Assembly (NCBI GenBank): GCA_037447655.1
Contig: JBBHKE010003499.1
Location: 1 to 64,000 of the forward strand
DNA from: Zygnema cylindricum
Lineage: Eukaryota > Streptophyta > Zygnematophyceae > Zygnematales > Zygnemataceae
Direction of reading: 5' to 3'
Length of the DNA stretch: 64,000 nucleotides
A model generated the notes under the pieces. That model saw nothing but the letters and a program-made list of their open reading frames with translations. It was not told where the DNA came from and ran no database searches. Every line of letters starts with the position of its first letter. Position 1 is the first letter of the stretch. Positions 1-12,383 of the stretch are shown one piece after another. The translations under genes and the position numbers were made by a program.

Positions 1-334
1 TGACATCTGATTGGCTAATAGGTAGTAGATGCTCTCTCAGAGTATAAAGATTAGGACTTAGAAATATTCTTGTATCCAGTTTTGAGATAAGGAAACCAAA
101 AGGCAGTTTTTGGGAAACTTGCAGGTCTTGTATCTTATGGTCTACTGGGTCAATTTGGCTCTAACTTTGGGAGTTAACAGTATGTATGTTGAGGTTCTTA
201 TGTGCTGAGTTTTGTGTTAATTGGATCTGTGAGTCAGGATCTATAGTGTGGTAAAGTTTAGTAAAACTATGAAGTGTTAGACTGGTGATTTACAGTGTTT
301 TGTGAGGACTTCTTGAAAAGCTTCTGCTTAAGCT
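1..334. other. No recognisable feature
   Basis: AT-rich sequence without a convincing exon, RNA gene or repeat boundary that I can see. It may be the 5' part of the decayed retroelement that follows. Confidence 0.4.
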
Positions 335-2040
335 ATGTCTACTTTTACCACTACTGCTGCAGCTCCACCTGCACCAGTTGTCATAGAACAACACACCCTC
401 CCCTATCGTCTCCTCTGCCACCCACCATTGCAGCATCAACCAAACCCTTTCACCAAAACGCTCCCCTTGCTCCCACGCCTTCGCCTCGAATTGGGCAAAA
501 ACAGCCCTTACCGTTACCCTTACCAACACCTTCATTTTACCTCTTCATCATCAGGGAGAAATCCCTTGCTTCGACTTTGTCCCTCCTTTCTAACCCTCCA
601 CTTCGAAAGACCCTATTCGCGAACCATTCCCTCATGTAACAAATATAACGTTGGGTCCTCCACCTGAACCGATTCCATCGCCCAATCCCTCTCACTCACA
701 CATCCCACTTCTCTCTCGGGTCCTTGTTTCACCACCTCCACATTCATCCGACATTTCTCTTCATTCTTCTTCGCACGCCACCCCTTCTTCTTCTATTCCT
801 ACATCCCACGTTCCTTGTCCGGGTTGCGATATGCCTTACGCTTTGGTGGTTAGTTTAACTAGACAAGTAAAAGCGTGTCCGAAGATCTTTCTAACTCATT
901 CGAATGCCCAAGCGAGGCCTCCTTCCAACACTCCTCCCCTCCAACGCACACTTCTCACCACGATTGAGATTTTGTACGCAAATTTAATGTTATAAGATGC
1001 AGCCACTAAAGTTACCCCAAAACGCGACTCCACTCCTGTATCCCGCCTCATCTTCGAGAAATTGTTCAAGCATCACTTTTTTTCTTGTTTGGGATTTTGG
1101 CGGATGACATAAACAATCTTGCCGAGTGGCACTTTTTCCTTTGTTTTCCTTTTTAGGTTTTCGACTTACCACCTCGTGTCGAAGATAGTGGGGCCAAGAG
1201 ATATTATCGTAATGTCATCCTTTTTAAGGAGGAGATTCAAAAGCTCTTAAATAAGAACAGAGAGATTGTGTAATCAACCTTTTTTTGTGACACATCCTCG
1301 TCGACGAGCTCCACTTCTTGTCTCTATGGCCCGCATGCGACGGCCCCATACCTTGGTCGATGTAGTGGCCACTCTCGCGTTGCGCGTGCACTACACCCTT
1401 TCACATTGTCACCAACCACAACGTCAACAGTTAAAGCCCCCTGATACCTTCAGCTTGTAACACATGATGGTGTTTTGTCATTTGTTGACTTTAATGAACC
1501 TTTTTAACCCTTTGATCCCGATGAAGATACCTTTGCGACAACTCTGGATAAGTCACCTCATATCTCAGGTGGAGGACCCTAGAGGATGGTATATGGGATT
1601 TTCCATGATGTTTTCCCTTCGAAAAATCTATCGCAAGGTTTTGCTTTATTGTTTAAGGTGGCTACTCAATTGGCTCGAGGTCTTATGCCACCAGCTAACG
1701 TCCCACTTTTGGCAATGACACGTCTTTTTGTTGTATCGAAGCTTGTTGGTGGTGTTCCCCCGATTGCTGTTATCGTTTTGTAGCGAGGTCAATGTAGAAG
1801 CTAATTCAAAGGGTTTTCTAATATCATTTTTTCCCACATCAATTTGGGGTCACTACACGAGGAGGTTGTGAGGTAGTAGTCCATGGCTTACCGACGATAT
1901 TTTACTTGCATCCGAGTTGGGTGGTTCTCGAAGTCGACATTGCTAACGCCTTTAGCATGGTTGATGGCAATGCCATTTTTCGTGAGCTCCTGCATGCGCC
2001 GTCTTCTATTAATTGCTTGACATTGTAGATGTTTAGGGTT
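335..2040 (+). mobile_element. Degenerate non-LTR (LINE-type) retrotransposon with reverse-transcriptase remnant
   Basis: Conceptual translation of several frames gives pieces of a non-LTR retrotransposon polyprotein broken by stops and frameshifts. Around 812-900 there is a zinc-finger-like stretch (CPGCDMPYAL) of the kind found upstream of such reverse transcriptases. From 1586 to 1780 the frame reads ARGLMPPANVPLLAMTRL then GGVPPIA, matching the N-terminal RT block usually seen as GGVRPIAVGE. From about 1906 to 2025 another frame reads LEVDIANAFSMVDGNAIF, the RT motif A region with its catalytic Asp context. The order and spacing fit one element read left to right on the plus strand. Frames are not continuous, so it is a dead copy. 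No poly-A tail or target-site duplication was identified, so the ends are approximate. Confidence 0.7.
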
Positions 2041-2576
2041 TATGACATGTCAACGTCACGCTCACTTATGACAGCGTCGACGTCACTAATTGCAAAAATT
2101 TCCGCCATGGTTCTTGACTTTGTTTTTCTCACTCTACTTGCCATCAAAATAACTCAAAAGATAATAAAAAGTAATTTTTTTTATAGGTTTTTCATTTGAT
2201 ACCATTATTGTTGTTTTTCATTGTAAGAATTGTGAGATAGACGCGGTAGTGGGAGGGGAGAGAGAAAGCGGCGCCTTCAGACTTTGCTTTTGTGAAATGG
2301 CATCCGTTGCTCGAGACCCCGCCACGCCCCTTGCACGGAAAAAAGTTCGTAAAAGCTGTAAATAGAGTGTGGTTTTTTTTGTTGGTACTCAACGTCATGT
2401 ATTCTTTTTTTCAAATACCTATGATGTGTGTGACAACGTATGCACATTCATTCACATCTTCAAACTTTAGTTGAAATCACCTCGCGAGGTCATTTTTGTA
2501 GAAGTTTGAAGATGAGTTGGAGGGGCGCGAAATTGGGTCGAAACACGCTAAACGACAAACTGCAGTACATTTGAAG

Positions 2577-2647
2577 TTTCAATGTGACGCAAATTGTATT
2601 GTGGTAATTTAATTTTCAATGTGACGCAAATTGTATTGTGGTAAATT
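2577..2647. repeat. Two-copy tandem repeat of about 34 bp
   Basis: The segment starting TTTCAATGTGACGCAAATTG occurs at 2577-2610 and again at 2614-2647 with almost no change, which indicates a recent local duplication in non-coding sequence. Confidence 0.85.
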
Positions 2648-3155
2648 CGTTTTTTTGGTACGGCTGCGGATTTTCTCGATGAGGTCTAAGTTTTGGAGGA
2701 GAACGACATGAAAAAACCCTTACTTTATCACACGGGACTGTGCTCTTAGTTCTTTTGTGTTTTCCATCTCTCACCTTCAATGGTAGTCAACAGTTTTACA
2801 TTTAAGTCATGATTTGTACTTTGATGGGTTCACCATCGCGTTTAGATGATGAAATCCTCTACCGTAGTTGTTATAAGGAAAAAATGCTATTAATTCTATT
2901 TATGTTTAGAGGTCGTAATTTAGGTGTGCCGATATAGTATTATCAACACTATTAGCGATTTACAACATACTGTACTGAATACTTCCCTTAAAAAATATTG
3001 TTTATATGCACACTTTTCGGATTGTTAATCTGACGGCCGGGATTGAGATGTAGGATACTCGCCTTCCGATTGGCGTTGGTCAACAAAATACTTGACACGT
3101 ATGTACGTCGAAAAGTTTTTTGTAAAATAGCCTTTCAGATTTCTTACGGTAAGAC

Positions 3156-3607
3156 TACAAAAGTAGGCGTTTTTTGGTAGGCCTTTGGTAGGCCGCCTTT
3201 AGCGTAAGTTGTGTTACGGGCTTTCCATGTGATCTTCTTAGATCGTTACTTTCATCAGCGACCGTCCGATCATCCGAATCTGACGATAGTCCTATCGTAA
3301 GTTGTGTTACGGGATTTTCATGTGATCTTCATAGATCGTTACTTTCATCAACGACCGTCAGATCGTCCGAATCTGACGGTTTAAGTAAAAAGTCGCTCAA
3401 AACTCACAGATTTTTTTTTTTTGTCCTATTTTTTTTTCAAATTTAGGACATGACGTTTAATTCTCTATCGATCCATGTGCAACTCAACCCTGTTACTATT
3501 TTATTTCATTTTGCGGTCAATACAATATGGGTCTTAATGCCATATTGTATGTTTTGCATACAATAAGCATATTTTATGGGCGTACGGTCACCTACTTTTG
3601 AAACTAT
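3156..3607. mobile_element. Inverted-terminal-repeat element, CATAGTTCAAAAGTAGG family, copy 1
   Basis: The left part holds AAAAGTAGGCG followed by GGTAGGCCTTTGG, and the right end reads CCTACTTTTGAAACTATG, the inverse of the terminal repeat of the better-preserved copies at 45215-45512 and 46612-47158. Inside, a block beginning CGTAAGTTGTGTTACGGG is duplicated in tandem at 3203 and 3296 (period 93 bp). No clean target-site duplication was found for this copy. Confidence 0.6.
3203..3388. repeat. Two-copy 93-bp tandem repeat inside the element
   Basis: Both copies run from CGTAAGTTGTGTTACGGG through ATCGTTACTTTCATCA to a CGTC-rich end. The same module occurs once at each arm of the 46612-47158 foldback element. 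Confidence 0.8.
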
Positions 3608-3804
3608 GCTATTAGTGTTAATATTTTTTTCGCACTTAAAACATATTTTCTCCGTACACACCTGTCAGATTTTTGATCTGACGGTTGCGTTTGAAAGCTA
3701 AACTTTTCAGCTTCCAATTGGCGGTCTCAAATGAAAAATCGTACAATTGTGTACGGAGAAAATATGTTTTAAGTGGCGAAAAAAAATATTAACACTAATA
3801 GCGA
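3608..3804. mobile_element. Foldback MITE, TTTTCTCCGTACACA family, copy 1
   Basis: The two ends are near-perfect inverted repeats of about 60 bp. The left arm runs from CTATTAGTGTTAATA through ACATATTTTCTCCGTACACA, and the right arm is its reverse complement ending ATTAACACTAATAGCG. It lies just upstream of the PDI gene. Related copies are at 41565-41760 and 56461-56678. No coding capacity. Confidence 0.75.
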
Positions 3805-3916
3805 TAGACGGTTCACCTATATGAAGAACTGGTGCCTTAAAAATCTGTCTTTATCTTTCCATCTTGTAGTCTTTCACCATAGGAGAAAGTTCCCTGAGTT
3901 TCCTGTAGTAAGAAAA

Positions 3917-6900
3917 ATGGTTTCTTCTCGTTATAGCAGCGCTGTGTTCGTCTTCTTGCTCTCGCTCTCACCTTTACTTTCATTTTCTGCAAAAGAATAT
4001 GTGCTTACTTTAGATAGCAAGAATTTTGATACGGAAATCCAAAAGCATGACTTCATGCTGGTGGAATTCTATGCCCCTTGGTAAGCAGGGAGAATCACTT
4101 CTAAGATAAATTTATATGAATGATTACACTTAACATGTGTTTATGTTTTTTGAATACTTTTATTTTGCATTTGCTTATATCTTCCGTATGCTTAGATTTT
4201 TCACATTCTTATGTTTTTAGTCGTTTCGGTAAGAGTGGAGAAGTTGTCGAGGCGAGAAGTGAGAAAATAGTTAGATCTGTCTTCTTAACCACATCGAGTT
4301 TTTTTTTTTTTTTTCCCTTTGATTATGGAGAGTCATTGTAGATTAGCTTTCATCTCTTTCCCTCAACCCGAGTAACTGAACAAGAGATACAGTTAGGCTG
4401 AAAATCAATGTCTTAATATTTTTATTCGCAAAATACCAGAGATCTTATGCAAGGTCTTGTTGCAAGTATCTATTTTATATCTGGATCACAAGAAGTGAAT
4501 TTTGAACCTAGGAATGTGTGAATCGTAAGGAAGGGAGTTCTCGGGAGGGGATAAGGGGAGAGAGGAAGGGAGAGAAGGAGTGAGAAAGCTGACATTCCCA
4601 ATTTCTCTCTCTCCCTCTCTATCTCTCTTTCCCCCTCTCTCTCACCCTCCCTCTCTTCCTCTCCTACTTTTATCTGATATTAACTCTTTTCATTCCGTTT
4701 TGACTCCTACAGGTGTGGACACTGTAAGAGTTTGGCTCCGGAAGTAAGCATATTTTCATTTTCCTTTCATTTTTTTATATAATATCTTGTTTATTTCTAC
4801 GAATGGTGAGGATACCTCAGTAATTGTGTAAAGTTGTTCTAAGGAGTTTTGACTTTTTTTGGACGTTTGCTTCCAGTATTATTACATTTTATGAGGTTTT
4901 TTTTTTGCATGGACTTCAGTTTTTAAAGCATTGTAATACAGTGTTCATCTGCAAAGCTGAAATTTGAAGCATCTTGATCTCTTCCTCAATTTTTTCTCCT
5001 TCTCTCCTTCCTCCTGATTTTCTTGCTCTTTGACGTCTTTCCCTTTGTCCTCCTCCGCCTTCCTCTTCCTCCTCCTCCCTCCTATTCCTCCCCGTCTCCC
5101 CCGTCTCCCCCGTCTCCCCGTCCTCCCCCCTCCTCCCCCCTCCTCCCTCCTCCCCCCCTTTGTTCTCTCCCTTCTCTTTCCCCTCTTCACTTTTATGATT
5201 TACTTCTTCTTTGCTTTTTACAATGCTGCATGGCTTTTTTCATTATCTAATGTAAAATTGACAAGGTTCATCCGGTCTGTCTAAAATCATACATTTGACT
5301 TCCTACAGTTTTTTGTCACTAACATGGGACGTAAAACGGTAGTGGTTAACTTCTAACTTCTTTCTTTGTGTGATCATTGACTACACCGTGGATCGTTATT
5401 AGCTACAATGCCACTCTATTGATCCCCTAAATTTTACCCCTGGACACTAAAATAGTGTCGATGACAAAAGAAAGTTGTTTCTTTACGCTAATTCTTGAAA
5501 CGCTTCAAAACCAGCCACCATTCAGAACTGAATTAGAGAATAACAGTCATTTAAACCCCCTGCTGCTAATTCCTCGACGTTAATAACGATACACGCTGTA
5601 CCATACTGCACAATAGCACAAAGAAAGTGAATGACTGATTGCCTTTCATGCAGTCCAAACCATTCGTGATTATGTTGTAATGTGTTGTTTCTTGTAATGT
5701 TTTGCTCTGTACTATCACTGGCCATCGTACTGTAAAAGTGATTTTTGCGTTTTGTGTTTTTTTTAGACAATAGTGCAGAGCAAGTGATTGACAGACTGAT
5801 TCTTATTGAGCTCAAAGCATTAATTTTTAACGTGTGATGTTTTTTGCTCTGTTATTGGTTGTTATACTGCAAGAATGCTTTCTGTGGGCAAAGTCTCAAA
5901 ACATGGTTGACTCTTATTGAGCTCAAAGCATTAGTGGTTACCTTGAAATGTTTTGCTCTATACCATCATCGGCTACCATACTGCAATAATGTTTTTTGTG
6001 TTTTTTGTAGTCAGTAAGATAAAGCAATTGAATAACTCTTATTGAGCTGAAAGAATTAGCGGTTAACTTGTAATGTTTTTCTTTCTTCTACAATACTTTA
6101 AGAATTATTTTTTTGGACAAAAGCCCAAATCAAGGCTAGTCAGCCATTGTCAGGAGTACCTGTGTCCAGTCCTGAGATTATTGTTTGCTTTTTTTAAGAT
6201 TTCCTCTGGTGGTTTATGACTGTTTCTAAAAGTGGTACATCTATTATGGATATTGTTACGCGATTGTTTACTTGTTGTCGGATGATATTTGGTGGCTTGC
6301 AGTACGAGAAGGCGGCGAAAGCCTTAAATAAAGAAGGCTCGGCCATTGTCTTGGCAAAGGTGGACGCTGATGCAGCAGAAAATAAGCCTCTCGCACAAAG
6401 GTATGGAGTTCGAGGCTTTCCAACTTTGAAGATTTTCCGCAAGGACTCTGAAGTCCAGGACTACGATGGACCGAGGGAAGCTGATGGAATTGTAAAGGCG
6501 GTGAAGCAACAGGCTGGTCCTGCCAGTCGCGAGCTTTTGACTGCAAAGGATGTTGAGGAATTCTTGGCCGCGTCTCCAGTTGCAGTGGTAAATTTTTCAA
6601 CCATAGTTCAAAAGTTTGAAAACGTGTGAAATTGAGCTATCTGGTGACTCCGTATTGTATGCGTAGTATACAAGTTTTCTGCGTATAATACACATGTACT
6701 AGGGGGTAGCATCTCCATATCTTTTCGCACATGAAAGCCATGTTTTGGACATCTCGGCTTGAAAGTAACAATTGCATCTGGAGTCAAAGCAGATATGGAA
6801 ATGTGGAAGAATATGTTCAGGAAGCTCTAATTCCTCTTTTGCATCTCTGCTGTGTGTCTCTCTTGGGAGTGCAATACTTTTGTCAGGTGCTCATGAGTAT

Positions 6901-9900
6901 CCTAACTGTTTGGTGTATTCATTAAAGGAAATCGAGGTTGTTTTTTTTGTGCATTCTGTGGGGAGAATTCACAGTTTTGGCAGGTGTCATGTGCAGTTTT
7001 TGGTTTTTCTCTCTGCCATTTGTGTTTGATGCAAATTTGTAACTTGCATCAGTTTTTTTTTTTGAGCGTCATCGCATGCAAAATAGCATCCTTTTAAGTT
7101 TTGAGAAATTGTATGCATATTGGCCTTCGTGTGCACGAGGTCGACTTTTTCTCTCCTCTGTGATTAGGGTTCACAAGCGTCCACCTCACCGGATTGGAAA
7201 TATAATAATCAATACTAAAACAGTTCTAATCCTAATCATTTCTTAACTCTTGTACCGGTTCACGGCGTATTGTATCCAGGTAGGATTGTTTAAAGACTTC
7301 AGCTCGAAGGAGTTTGAGATTTTTTTTAGTGTGGCTAAGGCACTCCGGACCGGATTATCTTTTGGCCATACTAAGGATTCGTCTATCCTGCCTGAGAAGT
7401 CGGCTCCCCTGGTTGCTCCAGCTGTTCGCCTCTATAAGGATTTCGATGAAGGCTTCAACGACTTCACAGTGAGTTTCCGAATTTCAACGAAGTATGCAGT
7501 ATTTTGATTCTAGATTTTGACTTTAATGTGAGGGCGAATCACGTTTTGCAACCAAGTTTATGTGAACACTAAAAACAAGTGGGACGTTTCTTAACAAGCA
7601 AGCGTGGTATCAAATTTCTCACGGTCATTTTTTAATACGGTTATGGCAAGCCAGGACGTTTGGGTCCATTTTTATACTGTTCACAAGGAAGAGCGATTCA
7701 GGGTAACCAGTTATTTTTCCTTGTCGGACAGTGTATATGTATGGCCTGTGACCATCGGATTTGTTTTTGTCTTTCAAGGAAAGTAAGTTCGCTGTTCTGT
7801 ACTTCATTTTCAGGTTTTTGACGTCGAACCTTTGAAAGAAGGCTTGGAAACAAAGAGTTTGCCACTTGTAGCAGAAATGAGCCGAGACGAATCGGCAATG
7901 CGAGCCTTGACGAAGATATTTGAGTCTGAAAAGACTAAGGTAAGAGCTGATCCTGATACATGTACTACACCATCCATCACTATTAAGCTAGTTATTTATT
8001 AGCAGTAACACTTCATTAGACTAACTACACTAGATCATGTTTTGTCGCATGGCTCATTCTGGGCCACATTTAAATAATGTTTACTAGTTTATGATTTTGG
8101 GTCTAGAAAACACTCACCTGAACTATTAACTCCAATAGTGATTGCTAGTGTAGCATCGGAGTGGAGAACAGATTCCTTGAAGTTCAATACATAGTTGATT
8201 CTTGAAATTTAGTTTTAGGGAGAGTCAAGGGAGGAAAATGTTCATTTACCAGGAATGACAATCTCGGCCGTATTTAAAAGTAAACAGTGGTTTGGTACTT
8301 TATTGGAAGTTTACTTAAGCAGAGATGTGTCTCCCCTCCCTTTCTCCTTTTTTTTTCTGAGGCCCAATTTTTGTTACTGCTGTTTCATCAGCATGGACAG
8401 GGTTAAAAAACAGCGAAACATTTTACAGCCTTATGGTTCAAATGGTCCTTATGAATTGGTTCATATAGAGTGAATGGATGGAATATGTAGCAAGTTTTCT
8501 AACTCTCGTGGGAGCACTGTCAGGACTTGACAGGTTTAAGACTCTGAAATTTTGTGCAACTCAAGTTTCAAGCAGCTTTTATAGTATATACAGGCCATAT
8601 TCATATGGGAGGCATATTTGTGCGCAGGCACTCTTGTTCCTTGACTACACATCTCCCGATAAGAAGGCTTATGCCGACGCATATAGTGCAGTCGCATCCG
8701 GAAAGAGCAACATAAACTTCATCATTGGAGATGGGAAGGAAAACGACCATGCCCTTAAGGTGTGTTTTTGCCCCAATGCCAACATCCGGTCCTCTCCAAA
8801 TTTTATCTGTACAGGTGCTTTTTTACTCGATTGTTCAATAAATTCCAGATGAAGACGTCGTCTTTGCATGTGTCGGCTAGTAAAACCAGCTAGCCCAATA
8901 TGTGAGAATAGTTCTAAATCCTGCATCCTTATCCATAGAGCCCGTACTCCTATCAGGTGGAGACTATGAGGTAGCCGTGAAACAAAGAGGACAGATTTCA
9001 AAGATGACGAATTATTGCCTAAGTTTTTATCACAATGCCAATCTGTGTCTGCTTTGGACCACATATGGTGGAGCTCTGTACAGTACTTTGGTGCTACAAT
9101 GGAGGACACCCCTGTGCTTCTGATCCATGACACCGCTGAGGAAAAGAAGTACGTGAAGCCAAAGGTCAAGATTTCGGAGATCGGTTCCTATCTTGATGAA
9201 TATGAGGTGCGACTCTGTCCTGGTGGACCCCATTTGTGTCTGAAACTTGCGGCATAGACATTATGTTTGTGCTTTTCAGTGGTAGGAGTCCATGGATAAG
9301 TAATAGCTTGGGAGACTCTGGATTGGGTTGAATATAGCCCCGTATTGTTGTCGGTTTCTGGTTAAAATCTGTAGATGAAAAATTGAGGTGATTGTTAGCA
9401 GTTAGATGATTGTGACAAAGTTGTTCACACAGTCTTTACCTATTCGTGTTTGTACCTGATTTTTCTTCTAGGTTTTATCAAACATCTCCTTTTTTGTCAA
9501 GGTTTTGATTGGTTTTTAACTGTGGGATTTGATGTTATGCAAGATCAACAACCATTTTATCATATAAGTGGAAAGCGACCACTGACATATTTTCCAAGAT
9601 TGTCTTATTCCGGAACCTTATCGCAGGATCTTGCTCTATAATAAAGTCTTAATTCGTGGCTTTTCCTGTTTTCACACCATCAATTGAAATGTGGTCAGAA
9701 GATATGTTTTCTTAAATAGCTTGTCTCTAATTCATTATGCGAGTCTGTAAAAAATGTGAGAGATTGCATTTTGAATGGCGAGGATGGAGGTGCGCAGAAT
9801 GGAGCTCTGGAGGCAGTTGTGAAGTCCCAACCAATTCCTGAGAAGAACGATGAGCCTGTTAAGGTTGTGGTGGGGAAAAACTTCGATGATATCGTCATCA

Positions 9901-12383
9901 AATCTGGAAAGAATGGTAAGTCAACCTGCGGTCGACGTGTATTCGGAGGTAACTGAGGTTTTTGTAGTCATGTTTTATTTGTTTTGGTGCCTTTTTGTGT
10001 CTTGAATAAGTATTTCTAGTGTTTGGTTTCTATCAATTAAGACAGGATTGACAAAGAACTGGATAAAAAACTACGCCTGTCGCATTACGTGTTTCTAAAT
10101 TTCTATATTTGGTCTGTCTATTCCTCTTTTGCCTTTTCAGTTTTAATCGAGTTCTACGCTCCGTGGTGTGGCCACTGTAAAAAATTGGCTCCCATTTTTG
10201 ACCAAGTTGGAGAGGAGTTTGAGGATGACGATGACGTCATTATTGCGAAATTCGTAAGTTGACCATAGAGGTCCCTTTCGCATAAAACGCCCGCATGAAA
10301 CGCCCAAAAAATAATGAATATGCGCATGGAACAAATGCAGTGTTTATAAAATGCGTTGACCGACTTTGTCTCAAAAAAAAAAAAAAACGAATGAATAACT
10401 GTCCCAAACTCTTTCAAATTTCGCGTCCAAAAGTGGCGCAACATCACTTTTTAAATTTTTTTTCCGTACAACGAAAAGTATACGAAATTTACGAAAATTT
10501 TAGAATCATGAAAAGATAATGTTTTTTCGTAGAAAGTCAAAACATTCACGAATGGGACTTCTATGAAGTTGACTGAGTAACCTGATGTAACCTAATTTAA
10601 CCTATTTTAGTTACTTTAATAGTCACAGCAAAAACTTGAACTCTTGGGATTTATGGTCTTACGTAGTTTTTGTGTTGATGATGGTTGATGATGTGTTTCC
10701 TTATTAATAGTGTTGTGTATCGTTAGCGATAACCAATATGCCCCTTTTTTTAGCTTACCGATAATCGATATATTGGCACGATATATCGGTACCGGTGTTA
10801 TCGCGATAAAAAACTGATATTATCGGTTTTTTATCGCGATAACACCGGTTTCAATAACTATCGGCAATAACTCCGTACAGAATGGATTTTGAAAAAAAAA
10901 TCATAAGCCCACCCTCCCCCACAGTCGTGACATCTCCCTACTCATTTCATTCATTTTGTCCGTACCATTAATTCCGTACTATTTGGATGATTATACCTGT
11001 ACCTCTCACCGTTCGATAATGGATAACTATTGGTATCGGTTTTATCACGATAAGTTTTTACCAGATACACAACACTACTTATTACAGTTAATAACGCTGT
11101 ACTGGTGCCCCGAAATTTTAACTTTTGAACCTTAGATAGTAGTATTAATACCAATTACTTTTTCTTAATGCTTATTATTTACACGGTTCCAAAACAGCCA
11201 CGTCATTCAGGACTGAATTAGGATTAGTAACACAGACCCCATGCTATTACTTTCTTAACTCTTAAGAACAATTCACGGTTTCACCGTTTTTGAGAGGGTC
11301 AAAGCCAATTCCTCTCTCATTTTTATCCTTCATTCCCTGTAGAGAGTAATGCCTTTTCCTTCACAATTTGCTGTCTTTTCTGTTCTCGCTCTTTTTCCTT
11401 TTAATCCTACGCACCTGATATAAACTTCAACCTGGTTTTAATTCTTGCGTCATTGCACTGAAATTAAAGGATAAAAGAAGGTTGTTTTTTACGGTTTTGA
11501 AGGACTGTATCTGGTGAGTGCTGATTGATTTGGAGTTCAAAATGAAAATGTTCCGGTCAAGTCAGTTAGTGTCCTACACCGTGGAACGTCGTTAGGGTTA
11601 AGAAACATAAGGCGAGTGGTGTATTTTAGTGTCATCAATTCTAATTTAGGTCTGAGGAACGTGGACAACTACACCGACCATTGCTATTAGAGTTAGTGGA
11701 TTATTAGTATTAACGTTAACACTCAGAATTATAACCACTCTTAAAATATTTTCGCATTGCGACTCATTTGTTATCAACACTAATTTACGATTTCGGGTTA
11801 AAAAATCTGCCTGAAACTAGAACTAAAACTACAGTGATTAACTCCAACAGCGATGGGCTGTGTCATTCTTACCAAATTAGTGGTAAGAAAAAAACAATTG
11901 GTATTAAATTTTATGTTCAAGGATGCCAAAAAAACCGGCAATGAAGCATTGTTGTTAACAATAACAACTTTAACAACAGTCCACCGTTCAAGCGCAGCTA
12001 TTATTCTTCTTGTAAAATCATTTGAAGCTTTGTATCTGAATCAATGTGTTACATCTTTACCACTCCTTATTGTGAAGCTGACGAGAAAGTGACACTTGAT
12101 GATACAGGATGCTGACAGCAACGACATTCCGAACAAAAAATTCACTGTGAAAGGTTTCCCTACTCTCTTTTTCGTCAACGCTCAAGGAGAAGTGTCTTCT
12201 TATGAGGGTGGAAGGAAGAAAGCTGACATGGTCGCTTATGTTAAGAAGAATAAAACGACTCCTTCTGTTTTAAGTTATGTGGGAGATACTGTAGTGGAAG
12301 CGGCAGAGGCTGTCGAGGCTGCTTTAGAGAAGGCTGGGGAATCGGTAAAAGCGACAGTTGATGGTGGTAAAGACGAGCTTTAA
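3917..12383 (+). CDS. Protein disulfide isomerase, ER-retained (10 exons, complete)
   Basis: Catalyses formation and rearrangement of disulfide bonds in proteins folding in the ER lumen. Exons: 3917-4080, 4713-4743, 6303-6587, 7280-7468, 7814-7939, 8628-8759, 9084-9206, 9798-9915, 10141-10253, 12108-12383; all phases agree and give 518 residues, the usual plant PDI length. A hydrophobic signal peptide covers about residues 1-25 ([20 protein letters not shown]). Thioredoxin domain a carries the active site CGHC at 56-59, with RGFPTLKIF near its end. Two redox-inactive b domains follow, then domain a' with CGHC at 399-402 and the cis-Pro context KGFPTLFF. The protein ends in KDEL, the ER retrieval signal. 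The ATG at 3917 is chosen because the signal peptide follows it directly, although the frame is open further upstream. The gene is convergent with the formate dehydrogenase gene. Start and exon boundaries are inferred by eye. Confidence 0.93.
4540..4670 (+). repeat. GA tract followed by CT tract in PDI intron 1
   Basis: A purine-rich run at about 4540-4590 (GGAGAGAGGAAGGGAGAGAA) is followed within about 10 bp by a pyrimidine run at about 4599-4668. The acceptor is at 4711-4712. The two could pair in the transcript. Confidence 0.75.
5382..5600. mobile_element. MITE-like element with TACACC...GGTGTA-type ends, diverged
   Basis: The left end TACACCGTGGATCGTTATTA and right end TAATAACGATACACGCTGTA are imperfect inverted repeats of the terminal sequence seen in the 203-bp MITEs. 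It lies in PDI intron 2. The interior is not obviously the same as in the other copies. Confidence 0.6.
10708..11077. mobile_element. hAT-type nonautonomous element, copy 1 (PDI intron 9)
   Basis: Begins TAGTGTTGTGTATCG and ends with the near inverse GATACACAACACTA. Flanks are CTTATTAA (10700-10707) and CTTATTAC (11078-11085), a 7/8 match to an 8-bp target-site duplication. The interior has repeated palindromic modules such as TTATCGCGATAA and CGATATATCG. The 8-bp duplication and TAGTGTTG-like ends fit the hAT superfamily. No transposase is encoded. Confidence 0.8.

Noticed and set aside
3203-3388. CRISPR-like repeated units
   Set aside because: Only two copies in tandem with no spacers, in a eukaryotic nuclear sequence.
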